Origin: Lepeophtheirus salmonis
Lineage: Eukaryota > Arthropoda > Copepoda > Siphonostomatoida > Caligidae
DNA length: 64,000 nucleotides
Assembly (NCBI RefSeq): GCF_016086655.4
Contig: NC_052135.2
Coordinates: 19,434,363 to 19,498,362 of the forward strand
Direction: 5' to 3'
In this document: in pieces, positions 11,719-25,329 of the stretch
Layout: each line of letters starts with the position of its first letter
Numbering within the stretch: position 1 is the first letter of the stretch
The notes under the pieces: model-generated
The model's database searches: none
What the model saw: the letters and a program-made list of their open reading frames with translations, nothing else
Told to the model about the DNA's origin: nothing
Translations under genes and position numbers: made by a program

Positions 11719-13280
11719 TCACTGACCCAATAAGACTCCTCTTCTCATAAACTGGATTTTTTTTTTCAGTATCTCCCCAAGATGTTCTTTCACTTCAAAT
11801 GAATGTATATATATTGAAAAGAAATTCTAATTTTTTCCCCGTTTATATTTATGGAGAAAAAACGGATTGTACAAAATCTAAATAGCTTGGGTTGCAAGAT
11901 GGATATAATATATTTTGAATACCCGAGTACTTTTCCTTTTATAATTAATGGTACCCATAGATTCATTCTTTCCTCTTCTTCTCTTCCTCCTCCAATACTC
12001 GAACTCAATCCCCTCTTTACTGTAATAACGGATTTTTTTTACTTCAAAATGGCGGGAAAAATGCAAATAAAGTTCAAAAATTCAAATGAATTTTTTTTTT
12101 TTATTATTTGGTTATCACAACTTATCATATAGATAAATTTTTTCACGCATATATGTTCGTATGTTATTTGTTTACAACGTTTATATCACCTTTTTTTTAA
12201 ATTCATAATAATACATTTCATATAATATACAGAAACTATATTATAATGCCTATAAGAATACCATAACGCTCGTTCCCCACAAAGAGATCTAAACATTATG
12301 AAGAAATAGTCAATGTGAGTTTCTGCTCCCTCTTTGACTCGAACAACCCCAGGTAACCCTTTGCTAGTTCCATATAAAAAATTTATTTTGGAACAATGAG
12401 CTGTTTCTATTTTAGCTTGACTTTTCTAATATCAAAATATCTTGGGGGGTATTTTGGAAGGAAAAATAAAATCAGCCACAAGGTCATACTAAATGTCAAA
12501 AGTCAAAAAAGCGCAAGCCTTTCCTAATTTCATCTCAGTATGTATGGTAGGTTATCCCATTTTTAGAGCTATCTGTCAATTTGATCTTCTGTTATATATT
12601 GATAAAAAAGTTATGTTTGAAAATTTTCAATCTTCAAAGGCCGTTTTTGTCACCAAAATGACTTTTTCTCTAATGGGATTGAGAGCTTTCAATTTTAAAG
12701 TTATGATGCTGAATATCAAAAATTTCAATAAAAATTACTTTTTTCAACTGATATAGAATAATACTATCCTGATTTTCATATTTTGAAGACTTTCATTATT
12801 TCACAGAATTTCAAAAATATAAAATTGGGGACACGATTCAATATGATTTATTTGTTCCAGTCGTTTTATATTCAACTCTCATTTTACAGGAGAGCAGGAG
12901 AGAGATAATATAAGACAAGAGTTGCCATTTCATGACAGTTTCCTCTTTCAATGATATCACCAATCCATCAAGGACCTTGAAGTTGTATTAAATTATGCTT
13001 CAATTACTTATAAGGAGAATTTCAGAGTTGACTTGAACTATTTAATATCATATTTCAGGATGATAGTTTTATACTTTCTTAAGTATTCCTTTATAAAAGA
13101 GAAGGAAAAAATGAATAAAACTTATGGGAGCTTTTTGACGTTTTGGTGTTCTAAGGTGTTTACTACTAATGTGAACTGATGCGCAAAAAGTTAGATAAAG
13201 ATAAATGACATTTTTTATATTAAAAAAGGGAAAAACTGTGGGTGTAAAATAAATAAGGAAAATTGTATTTATCAAAGTCA
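11719..13280. other. AT-rich stretch, no gene seen
   Basis: Several overlapping short frames on both strands (about 11790-12130, 12493-12756) show no recognisable motif. Confidence 0.4.
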
Positions 13281-13289
13281 AAAATATCT

Positions 13290-14570
13290 ACCATCAGCTT
13301 CAATCCCTACTGTATTTGCAAAGAGAGTGGCAGATCAGATATTATCATCTTACCAAGTTAGCAAGAAAAGATTGATTCAATTATAAATTATTCACATAAT
13401 TCATTTGATATTTCATTTTGTAAATGAAGAAAATTTTCTTTATTTGAATCTCCATTGACTAAAAAAAAATTCCTATAATGAAACAAAACCTTATTTTTGA
13501 TCAAAGAAATGAAAAAAAATTGTTTACTGCTGTCCAAAACAATAGCGCAAGAGTTGCCTTCCAAGAATGATAAATTAGGAAAAAAGAGTGGAAAAATTAT
13601 CACCCCAAACATTCCAAAAACTCTCTTCAATTGATAAACCAAATCCAAATGAAGCCTTTTCTATCGGAACTAATAGTAGTGACTAAAAACAACTCTAAAG
13701 AGGATAATACCATGATAAATATTAATTTCATTGACAAAATAAAATAATTGTCTTCATATGGGGAAGTCTATGACAGAGTAGGTTTGTCAGATTTAGCAAC
13801 TGCATTGCTAACTAAGTATCTATTGGATGATATTGGACTTATTGATAAATCTAACACAACAAATATCTTACACAGAAATAAAGTTAGGAGAATGAGAATT
13901 AGAAGAAGATAAGAATGTGCTGCAAATATTACATTATCAGTAACAGGTATATATGTTGATTCTAAGCGAGATGATTCATTTAATAATGTAAAATTAGCTG
14001 ATAAGTTCAACCAAAAAAAAAAGACATAGAAAAATATCCTTAATTTTGGAAACAAATAACGAGTATTTAGGCCATTTTACCCCCAAATACTGAAGGAAGC
14101 TCTTGCTCGTGTATTGGAATTTTTATCTTTTTAAGCAAAAAAAACAAAACATTTCAATGAATCCATGGTAGTTATTAGATGTGATGGTATAAATGTCAAT
14201 ACTGGCTATAAAGGTGGAGTTATTAGGTTTTTGGAAGGATATCTTCAAAACCCCTCCACTGGTTTGTTTGTATTCTGCATGAAAATAAGCTTCCTCTACG
14301 CCATGTAAAGAGATGGAGATTGAGAGGAAAACAGCTAGCATTCTTGGATTTTCTGAAATAATAAAATTGATAATGAGCAAAAAGAAAGAGTTTAAAAAGT
14401 GTGGTACTACATAGTTATACAAGGAAATACATATTTTTCTCATCCAGAAAATGATTTTCTTGGTATAATTTGTGATGATAAACCAGAGATTTGAAAAAGT
14501 ACATGGAACAGAATTTGATCTTCACGAGCTGGCCCTTCAAAATCCTGTCCTAGAGTTTTTAAAATAAGTA
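13290..14570 (+). pseudogene. Relic of an unnamed dispersed transposon-like coding family
   Basis: Plus-strand translation in pieces: 13772-13910 reads VGLSDLATALLTKYLLDDIG then KVRRMRIRRR; 13912-14020 reads an IYVDSKRDD motif; 14168-14290 reads VVIRCDGINVNTGYKGGVIR then FLEGYLQNP. The sequence 'CDG-x-x-VNTG-x-x-GGVIR-x-[ILF]-E' preceded by 'Y[FV]D-x-[RK]-[RK]D' is a block I remember from many arthropod and hydrozoan repeat-encoded proteins of uncertain class; this match is from memory. Stops and frame changes interrupt it, so it is non-functional. The family name is unknown to me. Confidence 0.5.
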
Positions 14571-15029
14571 ATTATAATCATAATTACGATTGATATATTT
14601 ATGTAATTTCTTGCCTCAAACAATAAGCTAGAAACTGAAGCAAATCCATCCTTTCTGATGTGTCTATTCCCCACATTGGATTTCCCACATATTTTTCAAA
14701 TATGCATAAGTAACCCAAAAAAATTGTGATAATTAGTATGTAGTCAAATAGGAAAAAAAATGGATCGGGTTACAGAATTCCAAACAAGCATGAGGTCGCA
14801 GGTTAAAAACACTAGCCACGTGCATTACTAATTTATCCCCTTTTGAATTCATGTTTACGTAAAGTCAGCTACTTCAAAAAACCAAAAGAGGTAAGTGATG
14901 AAAACAGCTGAAGAGGAAATAGTTATTATCTTTGGTTTTAAATAATGTTACAACGAATATTTTTTTTTTATTATTCACCGTTCCTTTTATATGTACAAAG
15001 CAATAAGGTAAATCTTATATATACGAAAA

Positions 15030-18000
15030 CATGGAATTCTAGAGACATGGAAGACTCACACTCTTTTCCCGCGTTTTTTTTCCTTACACCTTGAGTGCTA
15101 ATATTTATACTTTCATTCAACTAGGTGAATCTTCTCTCTGATGTTAATCAAACTTTTTTTTGTTCATTATTAGTCATTACTCATTACCTTCATCATCATC
15201 TCATAAAGAGAAATATATGTATAATATCATCGGAGAACTAATAGTTAATTTTGAGAAGTTTTGTAAGTAAAAAATTAATTAATTTGATTAAATGGGACCT
15301 TCAAATACTCTTTGACATCAGCTTTTCTCATTATAATAAGAATCGTATTATTAATTATTATATGATAATATTATTATTATTATGAAGATCATGATACCAG
15401 CTTGTTGGTGTGTACCCAGTTGTCGGACTGGTTATAAAAAAGAACCTAAGGATCCTACCGTTTCTCTTTACTCCTTCCCACAAGATGAATTCTTAAAAAG
15501 TGCCTGGGTTAGAGCTATACCTAGGAAAACTGACGGAACTTAGGCACATTTTAAGTATTCAAGAATTTGTTCCCTCCATGTTCAAGATAAGGATTTTGTT
15601 ACGGAGAGTCAAGTTCAAATTGGTCATTGAACAACTTCCAGAAAATATGGCCTATATGAAATCTCTAAGCTCTCCACCAATGCAAGTAATAATTTCTAAT
15701 TGAATCAATGATATGAATAGGCTTCTTCAAAATTCGTCATTGCCCATCAACTCTCAGCTACGAAAGAAAATAATGTTCATCTTTGAACAACTCGTCCTTC
15801 TAAAATCCAATCCAACCCTCAGACGTTTTTCTCCTACCTATTTAACAACTTTTCTTGTTAGGCACAATACAAGTCCTGCACTTTATAGACAGATATCCAC
15901 TAATGGGATAACTTTGCCATCACCAAACCACTTGAAAAAACTCTCACAGTATTTTACTATGAATGTTGGACTATCTTCTTCATCTAAACACTACTTATCT
16001 ACAAGAGCCAAGTAACTGTCTGATAATAAGAAAATATTTGTGCTTTTGGTCAATGAAGTTTTTACTGCACAAAGAGTTGAGTTTTTGGAGGAAGATTAAC
16101 AGGGCATGATGAAGGTCAAATTACAAAAACTTTACTTGTTTTTATGATTAAATCAACATGTTCAAGTTACTGGGATACCATTGCACTTTATTCTATGGTT
16201 AACCTCAATTCCGAAACACTTTATGACTTGCTCATACAGATAAACTCAGAGCTTTTCAATATTGGGTTTAATGTAATAGCTGTTTCTATGGACAATGCTA
16301 CTCCTAACAGGAAATATTACCTCAAATATTTTTGTAATGGATCCTGGAAACCACAAATACCAAATCCAGCAGCTCCAGATTCACCTATCTTTCTTCTCTT
16401 TGCTATTTCCAAAGGAGAAAAATATTGAAATGTCCTTATTTCGGTGATATTGACCTCTCATCTCCAAATTTTCAACACATCATTGACTTATACGAAATGG
16501 AAAAGCATAAAAATGTCAAAATTGTACACAAATTAATTTCAAAAGCGGTGTATCCAACTCCTATTGAAAAAACTAACGTTTTACTGGCTGCCAGTATTTT
16601 CCATGAAAGCACAGTTGCAGCTCTTCAGTATTACTCCTCAACGTACCCTGCATGGAAAGTTACTGGAAACTTTGTCTCCGTTGTATGAAAGTATAGGAAT
16701 ATTGTAAATTGTAGGACGCCTTTTGCGCTAGTTCGAAAAAGGGATACTTCAAAGGAACCACTCAGCAAAGGGCACAATAATTTTGAATATCTTTCGAAGT
16801 TCAATGCTTGGTTGATTCTATGACAGGAAGAAACAAAAAATCACCTTGTGGGACATACAATGGAAACCTTTACATCCTTGAAGCAAAAAACAAGTGCAGC
16901 CATAATGCTTGCTCAACATCTACTTAGGAACTGGGACTTTAAATACGTTCTTCTCGGTCAAGTACAAAGTGATTTTAAAGAATCCAGATTCAGCTGGTAC
17001 CGTCAGCTCTCTGGAGCAAACTATCATATTTCAGTAAGAAAAATACTTGATGCTGAGAAAAAAAATTAGAATACTGTCACTTGCTAAATTTGATGGGCTT
17101 AATATGCGAGAAGGAACATTCATTCCAGTGAATCTGAAATTCTAGATGTAGACATAAACAAGTTCAAAACAATAATTTTGGGTTCAATCGAGCAAAAAAA
17201 GATGAATAATGAACTTGAAAGAAGTTACGAAGCTCTTCTTTATGTAATTTCTGGCTATATTGTACGGTTACAAACTTCAAGACTGAAATGTAATGATTGT
17301 TTCGACTTTCTTGCATCTTCAAAAATTTCCCCTTGTTTATTTTCAGTGAATCTGGTCTCGAAGACTAAACATCAGCTCTTGGAGTAAATAAATAGAGGAG
17401 GTTTCTATTCTCCAACAGACTTTTGTTTTAATATATTCACCAAAGTATTTGTGGTCTTTCAAATTATAATAAGAAATAAAAAATCAAGGTCTCAATTTTT
17501 TCAATGCCAAAATTTAGGAAAACTATTTTCTACTCTATGTTGTGAACTTGTTTATTTATGACTTTGAGAACTATTTATGCTTTAATTGTTCTTTTAATCA
17601 TTCATTAAAAAGTTAAGTTTATTTTCTAATTGTTCGATTCCATTACTTAATATTATGACAAAAAATTATAGTAGAAATCTAAATAGTGACATTAATATGA
17701 AAAGATCAGCTACACACACCCAAAAAAATTGTAATAAAATTAGAAAAATTGTTGAGCTATCTTCCTATCAATAATAAAATTCAAGAATAATAATTAATCT
17801 TCTTATATTTAATAAATTTCTCTCAGATCAACAAAAAATGGTTATACATAATTTACGAACTATACGTGGTTAATTGATATATATTCCAACAAAAGAGTGT
17901 ATAAAGAAGATCCCGTCCTTCCCTGAAGTGGCAACAGATAGTCGTGGGTATGGGATCTCAGCATGCTATGGGTCTCAAGTAGGCTTGATGCTTCATTCGT

Positions 18001-18574
18001 GGAAGCCTGACCATGTCCTTGAAACGAGGAAGCAACTAATGGTACGTGGGATGGGATCCCAATTTTTTCAGGGATCGACTCTAAGCCTCCTTCTAGGGAC
18101 TTACGTCTATTGGATTGACATTTTGTGATAGTTAGACTCCATTAATCCAATGAAGCGTTTACAGAAAGCCCATGGTATAAAATCCTATTTTCTTCCGGAG
18201 GAGTGACGTTAGTTCGTTCCTTGCTCTCTAAGAGTGCGACTCCGTCTATTAAACGAAGTGGCTCATGTGAGCTGTGAGAGTTCGACTGTTAATCAAGGAA
18301 ACGGCTACAGAACGCCTTTGGTATCGAATATCAATCAGTTTCTATAATTTAATGTCCTTTAGAACAACATAGAAGCCAGTGGTCCTGGAGAACAAGCATC
18401 CTCAGCTATAAAGACACAAACCACTGATAATAAACAATAAACAGAGGGAAACAAGTAAGAGAAAAATAATAGTAATCCGTCTAATTCAATTCTCTAAATG
18501 AGAAGAAGGAAAATTGAACCCTCAATGTGGAATAACAAAAAAGCTCGCGTCTTCCATGTCTCGAGAATTCCATG
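15030..18574 (+). mobile_element. P-like (THAP) DNA transposon with 26-bp terminal inverted repeats
   Basis: 15030-15055 and 18549-18574 are inverted copies with 25 of 26 matches; each starts CATGGAATTCT going inward. Weaker inverted similarity continues for some tens of bases inside (T-run, then 'ttgag(t/g)g'). Between them lies a decayed P-element-type transposase (15382-17390) and about 1.2 kb of non-coding DNA with an internal imperfect direct repeat (near 18140 and 18290). Known P elements also begin with CATG. A matching 8-bp target-site duplication is not clear: the flanks read ACGAAAAC and ACATAATT. The element is inactive as read. Confidence 0.75.
15382..17390 (+). pseudogene. P-element-type transposase with THAP domain, broken
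   Basis: The frame from ATG at 15382 encodes a THAP-like zinc domain: CVPSC, then LYSFPQDEF and SAWVRAIPRK, and after a frameshift CSLHVQDKDF (about 15572), giving the C..C..C-x2-H ligands. Later blocks fit P transposases: 16144-16420 (catalytic-core-like, with NVIAVSMDNATPNRKYY), 16425-16688 (FQHIIDLYEMEKHKNVKI), 16848-17069 (SRFSWYRQLSGANYHISVRK, a strong P-family signature) and 17178-17387 (C-terminal). Stops and frameshifts separate the blocks. Together with the flanking inverted repeats it is the autonomous-type coding remnant of this element. Confidence 0.8.
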
Positions 18575-20477
18575 ACATAATTAAGCTTTTGCATATTCCT
18601 CCTCCTCCCTGTTTTTTTCTGCCTAGAAACAGTTTTTATTCTTCATTCTACTATTAAAAATAAGAAGGGAAGGGGAGATTGTATTAGCCAGTTAATTCGT
18701 TTTGTATGAACACTTATGAGAATTCAATTGTATATACAATAATTCTTCAGGTGGAGGTTAGTTTATTGACATCCCATCACACTTTCAATATCATCCCCCA
18801 TGCGTCCGTGGAACGGGCAGGCTCATACTAGTAAATATACATAAATAAACATTATAGTTTAAAGTTATTGATTCATATAAGAACTTTCGAAAATTTATAT
18901 CAAAGAGGCAAATTGAAAATGAAAAAAAACAAAATAGCCTAATTCATGGAAGCAGTGTATTCTCGTGGGGGAAGTTAAGTGTCAAAAAAATGAAACACAT
19001 TAATAATAAAAATAAAAAACATGATTAATAAAGCACATCCATAACTGTTACTATATAAAAATAATTGAAACCAATATAAATACTAGAAATCAAGAGTCCG
19101 GGTTAGAAATTCTTAAAATTCTAAGGATGACATTAGTAGCGTCTTATGCTTGAGTGATACCCATGGATAGAATTTCACTTCTTTTTCCGCCGCGATCCAG
19201 CATTAGGGATTTTTAAGGAAAAAGTGAAATATGTAGAAGCATATACCATAAAAATTAATCTAAGTTCTTAAGGCTATATTCGCCCATAGGATGTTAGCCT
19301 TCCAGCAAATAATCCCTTAAAGTTTAATAAAGCAAAATCAATGGGTTTAGACTTCTGTGGATACTACTTCTTCCTTTGAGATAATCCGAAGAGTATAGAA
19401 GCTTTGATTAAATTCAAAGGTTAATTTTCTAGAACCTTGATGTTGATGGCTACGAAGCTTTGCCGAATTTTGGCAGCCCTACAATCCACAAAGGCATGCA
19501 ATATATTGTTAAAAAATTTCCAACTATATTTGCAAATTATAAAATTTGATACAATTTGCAGAGATCTGAAATTATGCAGTAAATTTCCTATCATCCGAAA
19601 TATAAATAAGGAAAGATAAAATTATTTTTATCCAATTTTTTCGTAGTTCTAAGCAGTGACTTTGTATGTAACTAGGGGAACTACTTGTGGGTATCAATTA
19701 TTATTATAATATATATCAATTATTCTTTGAAAATTCAAATTTCTCCACCTAGAGAGGTTTTGGTAAATAGCACAATTTATCGAATGCCAATTCAAAATAT
19801 GAGCTCCTTGACACTCCCAAGTCCTACCCAAGATCTCAATTTTGTTTATAACGTGACGACTTCTTACTTTTTGATCCTCACTTGGCCTCCAAGCACTCAC
19901 AAGAAGAATGGAGGTATTTTGCCTGTTGAGTCTTAAGGCAGAGAGGACAATTTTGTTTGCCACGAACATTTTAGTCGCTGGTTATGGCATCATAGATTCT
20001 TGCCACTTTGTGTTTTTTTTTCTGCATTACATATTCGTCGCCATTTTATGTATTTATATTATAGGTTCGAACTTTAGCTTTAGTCTTGGTGCCACTAGTC
20101 AATGAGTCCTTTTGAAAATGAGCCGTGACTCCTAACACTTTTTTTCTTTATAAAAACTATTTCTTTTTTTTTCCTCACTATTTTCCTTTTTTCTTCTGAT
20201 CTAAGTAACTGAGATACAAAAGTAAAAACTAAAGCTAAAGTTTGAGACTTAAACACAAAAACCTAAATAAGGCATCGAATATTTCATGCAGCAAAATCTT
20301 CAAAAGGGAAATATGTATGCAGAAAAATTATCAGCGGCGAAAATGTTTGCGGTAAAAGTACTGGTTACTTATTTCTGGTCTTGATACATAACCTCTAGAA
20401 CAACTCTGTAAAATTTGGTGAAGATTGGCAATATCTTACGTTGGATGATTATTCACATTTTATTCCATATATTAAAC
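18575..20477. other. Intergenic stretch, no gene seen
   Basis: Open frames at 19685-19936 (plus) and 19694-19969 (minus) overlap on opposite strands; neither shows a domain I recognise and no splice partners were found. Left unassigned. Confidence 0.4.
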
Positions 20478-20712
20478 ATACGAGGGTCGTTTAAAAAATC
20501 TGTGTAAAGTCCAATAGATAGCGCTACTGGCGCATATCGAGGTTATGTTTAGTTAGTAGCATCTCTTGGAAGAACACACACCAACTTCCAACCAGATCGG
20601 TCTATTTCTGTCGGCTTAGAATTCATTTGAATCGAGGCAGTTGAGTGATTTACAAAAAAATAATCGAAAAACAATTTTGTCTGTTGATTAAACATTACTT
20701 TGTGAAAGACAA
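20478..20712 (+). mobile_element. Mariner 5'-end fragment
   Basis: Begins with ACGAGGGTCGTTTAAAAAATC, a typical mariner terminal-repeat sequence, and includes 'cgcatatcgaggttatgttt', which recurs at both ends of the mariner at 27.87-28.74 kb. It ends in the start of a transposase (LIKHYFVKD in one frame near 20682-20710) also present near 28075-28100. Only the left end survives; no right terminal repeat follows. Confidence 0.75.
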
Positions 20713-23700
20713 TGAATGACATAGAAATTTATTTTCGATATGTTTGTTAGCAAAGTCAATGGTGCCTTGTTGTATGGTTCAACAAGCCTAGTTACCTCTT
20801 TATCTGCAATTCCGTATTCATACTTTGTTTTATTGATCGATTGGCAATTTTCTTTAAATAATGAAACTTGGGAAGAAATACTCTTGGAAAAAGTTCCAAT
20901 AATTAATTCCATGATAGTCCCGGCATGCAAATGAAAAGAGTTGTTTTTTTTCAAGTATTTTTTCAAGCAAGAAACAAGCTACATTGCAAAAATAAATAAA
21001 ATTACTTATTAACTACAAAATGTATATACTTCCATTGTTAAGCCCTACCTTGTTCTTGGCCTCAAATTACGTTGGTGGTCATTTTTTTGTGAAATCAGCT
21101 CCTATTAAATTTGCATTACCATATTTTTTGATTTATTTTATAAAACTAGGCTATATAGGTGTTTTTCCTCAAAAAAGGTCATCAAAGTTAAGGTCATCCA
21201 AGCTTGCATTTTTTTTTTTTTTTGTTAATCTAAGTAAAAAAATGTATTTGCAAATTTTAGTAGTTATTAATAGCCGCTCATTGGCTGTGATACACAGATG
21301 AATAGACAGATAGGTAAGAAGGCAAATTTTCAATTAGATATTTTTATCATTATTTTACACGAGTAGAAAAACATTTATAACAACTTTTAATATAAGTTTA
21401 ATTTAACTACATTTGTTAATTATATTGTGTAGTATACGGATGATATAAAAATAAAATCACATTTTTTTCCACAAATATGTAAAATTTCAAAACTTTAAGG
21501 CCGTTAACCTATCTCTAAATATTCATAAAAGTTGTTCAAACTTTGTTAATTGAATTCTTTTATCAAAAGGAATGCATTTGAATCCTCAATTTTTTTACTT
21601 TTCACAAAAAGTGATTTTATTGGTGTCCTAATATGTATATATATAAACAATGTAAGTTTTTAATCAAAATCTTATAAATAAACGTTTAATCAATCAACAT
21701 AGAAGAAGCCATGGTAATAAATGATTGTGCATCGGAAATATTTGAGAACAATATTAAAACCAAATTGATTACAAATATGAACAACAATAATCAATATAAA
21801 GATACTTAGAATTGAATTGTTCAAAAATCCTTTAAAACTATGTATATATATTTTCGTTGATATATTGAATAGATTATATTGCTTTTTCATTAGCTTTTGG
21901 GATGTTAACCTAAAAATAAAATCTCCCTTTACTTTTATCAAAAGAAAAAAGCTTATGAAAAATGAAAAACTATTGAAACTATAATATTTTTATCATAATT
22001 ATACAAAAATGTATTGAATATTTCTATAAATGGATCCATCCATTTTAAATTTACAGTCAATTCTTGTTTTTTCCATCCATTTTAAATAAAATTTGTTGTG
22101 TCAAATTAACAGTCAAATTAAATTTCTGATTTGTAATTTAATCCAACTTTGAGTTGTAAGCTCCTTTTTATTATGAATTGTATAGAAAACTGTGTTCAAA
22201 CCCTTAGTTTTAGATTGAAATTCGTTAACTACTTAACTCATGGATGCAACTTATTTCTTTTTTTTTTTTTTTTGTTATGATAAAAAAACATGCCTCACCT
22301 CAACCACGTTTTTTTACCTTAAATATCTCAAACATTATATCCTAAAAAAATTATTTGAAAAAGATAAAATCAATATCTCAATTTAGAAAAGAAGATTAGA
22401 GTTGAAGGTCCATGATGAATGATTGTTAAGAATATGATGTCATATATCTTAGAAGCAACTATCACAACGGGCAACTTTGCTGGAGAAGATGTTTTATTCT
22501 TTTGGAAGTTATTATAGCCTTCAAATATATCAATTAAATTTAAGAGACTTCAATTTCATGTAAAGTTGAGTTTGCTTTGAGCATTAATGAAATCCAAGAT
22601 CAGACATATTAAGTTGTTGGCCTGTATTTGTCAATTCCTTGTTTGTCTCATGGACAGTTATTCGTCACACGCTGAATTAGTAATATATTTACATTGATAT
22701 ATCTTAACATAAGACGGAAAAACTAAAAATAATGTTATTTTTAGAGAAGTCCTTTAGCAACTGTGTTTGCAACTTTGAATATTTTTTTAGAATTTTATAT
22801 TTATACTTTTTAAGTTTTATGTAAAAATAATTATAATTTGTATAGACATGCTTAAATTTAAACTTGGGAATAATTATTCCTAGATATAAGTAACAAAGCT
22901 GAAATTCTCAATTTGACTGCACGATGAATGTGTGAAATAAAGAATTTGAAAAAGGTTGTATTACAGTTTAACAAACAACCGGCATTTATGAAGCGTTGGA
23001 TTTGGATGCAGAAAAATTTATAGAATTTCATCCATGTTTTCCCATTTAAAAAAATATGTAACAAGCGCTAATTTTGCCTTAATCAATATAAAAATTCCTT
23101 GACAAAAGTATATTTTTAGTACTGTCTTGGGATATTTCGCAATTTTAAATGTTGAATTAAAGTGTTTTTGACACTATCACAACTACTGTCTAATATGTTT
23201 TGCATGCTGCGTCTGCCGCTTTTTGGCGTACTTCTGAGCCTATTGTACCGTAAAAGAGGAGGTAAAGAGCATGTTAATATATGACAATTAGGCAATTAAG
23301 GATGAAGGTTCTATTATATTTAATTATATGAATTTTACATTGCACAAAGAAGGATTTTACTTTACATTTCATTGTAGTATTTTTATTGAGTGAATTACTT
23401 TGAAATATCTATAGATATATAGTTTAAAAAATAATCCAAAGTCAATTCAATCTTTTAAAAAAACTTGCCCTTTTATGATTAATCTCCAAAAATTGACAAT
23501 AATAAAATTTTCCATCCCACAAATATGAAATTATGATTAGACATTAACTATGACTTATTATTTTTATAACTAATTTATATTGAACTCAAGAAAAGCCTTA
23601 ACAATATAGAAGCTATATAATAATCTTGGAATTGAAGTTGTCTTGAAATTGACTTGAAATGGAATCGATGAAAATATTCAAGGACCTTTAAGCAAAGACT

Positions 23701-24129
23701 TGAGACTGGATTTTCAGTATAAGGAGTTTTTCCCATCTCTGTTAATTACCTGCTAATTAACAATTCATATGCTACACTTGGTGTCAATTGTAGAAGTTTT
23801 TTAATTGGTTATACTCTTTATAATATGTTAAAAAATTCTCTTTTTATTTCAAAATAATAATCCATACCATGTTTTAGTCAAAATTATATTGTGTTTCTAT
23901 ATACTTCAAGAAAAAAAAATATTAAAGGAATTAACTATTCGTACAAATAATATTATTGTCATCAGAAATAACATTTACAAATCTTGTAGGTCAAAAACGA
24001 CTGGTATTAAAGAACATTAAGAAATTTAGAACAGTAGATAGCTAATTAACCTTCACATTAGGTATATTATAAAAATTCACCAAATTTTACCAAAAGCCCT
24101 ATAACTCAATAAACAATTAAAAATGTAAA
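20713..24129. other. AT-rich stretch, no gene seen
   Basis: Long T/A runs (for example near 21210 and 22257). No motif-bearing frames. A short stretch at 22620-22690 reads weakly like a transposase piece but is too short to call. Confidence 0.4.
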
Positions 24130-24470
24130 AAATCTAAGTATATAATTAACACATGGGCTTAAAAGTCCAGTGTTTAACAAGGAAAGCACGGTTTTTTTTG
24201 TCCAAAATTGGTTTTATTCATTAATATAATCTCTATCAAGAGCAACACAATCATTCCAGCACCGCTATAACATTTCAAGGGCACTTTCATAAAACGCTTT
24301 ATCTTTTGCCTCAAAATAGTCTTCAGTTTTAGCGATAATCTTTTTATTGGAGCAAAATTTCTTAGCAGCAAGATTTTTTTTTTGAGGTTTGAGAACTACC
24401 AGTAGTAATTAGAGACACATCTAGAGAGTAAGGTGGATTTGGCAGCAATTCAAAGTTAAACTAATGTAGA
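24130..24470 (-). pseudogene. Mariner-family transposase 3' fragment
   Basis: Minus-strand reading near 24390-24210 gives KIIAKTEDYFEAKD, then RCWNDCVALDRDYINE, the usual C-terminus of mariner transposases, with a stop inside and a stop right after. The sequence then runs to 'gggcttaaaagtccagtgtt' near 24170-24150, likely the terminal repeat. No D-containing catalytic segment is present. It differs in sequence from the mariner at 27.87 kb, so it is a separate lineage. Confidence 0.7.
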
Positions 24471-25329
24471 GTTGCCATTATTTTGATGGACATGTGACAC
24501 GTCACACAATTGTCCAAGTTTCTTATTTTCAAATGGGACCGGACCGTTTTTCCATGATTAACAAAAGTAGCACCCCACTTAGCACAATAACTCCCTAACT
24601 AAAGAATAGATTGTCATGAAATCTCACCTGTCTTTTGAACGCTTGTACTAGCTGAAAATGAGGGGAATTTATAAAAAATAATACTATATATGTGTGAAAC
24701 CCGGGAGTTTTCAGCCCATTTCGTACATACTTGAATTTGCACTTTATCAGGCTTGTTAACGGAACAAAAAATAGAACGATAGAAAGTGTGTTAAATGAAT
24801 GGAACACAGAACGGAATCTTGTTTATATATTTTTTTTACTTTTTAAATATTATTTAAAAGGCTGATAAAGCAAAGAGGAACGCTTGGGAGATATATTTGT
24901 GGCAGTGATACAGTAGTGTGGCTGAGGGGGCACATTTTGAAGACTCTTATCGAACATGAAAGTTTCTTGTACTCTTTCTTAACTGGAAAATATAAACTTC
25001 ACCAGTTCAATAATGCTGAATCATGGGGCCGAAGCTCATCATTTGGCCGCGAATGTAAGCAAATGGTGCACTAAAAATAATAAATTCTGATCTCGTATGT
25101 TACCAGGGCCGTAGAATAGTTTCCCGATAATTAGTTTAAATAGCAATGTCGCTGGAAGTTATTTTCATAGAAGAGAGATTAATAACTGTATTAATTGAGA
25201 AATATGATTTATTCTGTCCTATGAAAGAGAGCTATGGCTCATATGGATGGTTGTAGGATCTGGCTAAGATAATTTTGCATCTCCCGATATTAATATAGTA
25301 TTTCTTGTTTTTGGTTCTCTTTTATATAC
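24471..25329. other. Intergenic stretch with GGAACG-like degenerate repeats
   Basis: 'agaacgg' and 'ggaac' motifs cluster at 24760-24815 and again at 25855-25925, flanking the Tc1-like relic. No coding frame with a known motif. Confidence 0.4.

Noticed and set aside
19685..20105. Possible gene with frames on both strands near 19.7-20.1 kb
   Set aside because: No recognisable domain, no convincing splice partners and frames overlap on opposite strands.
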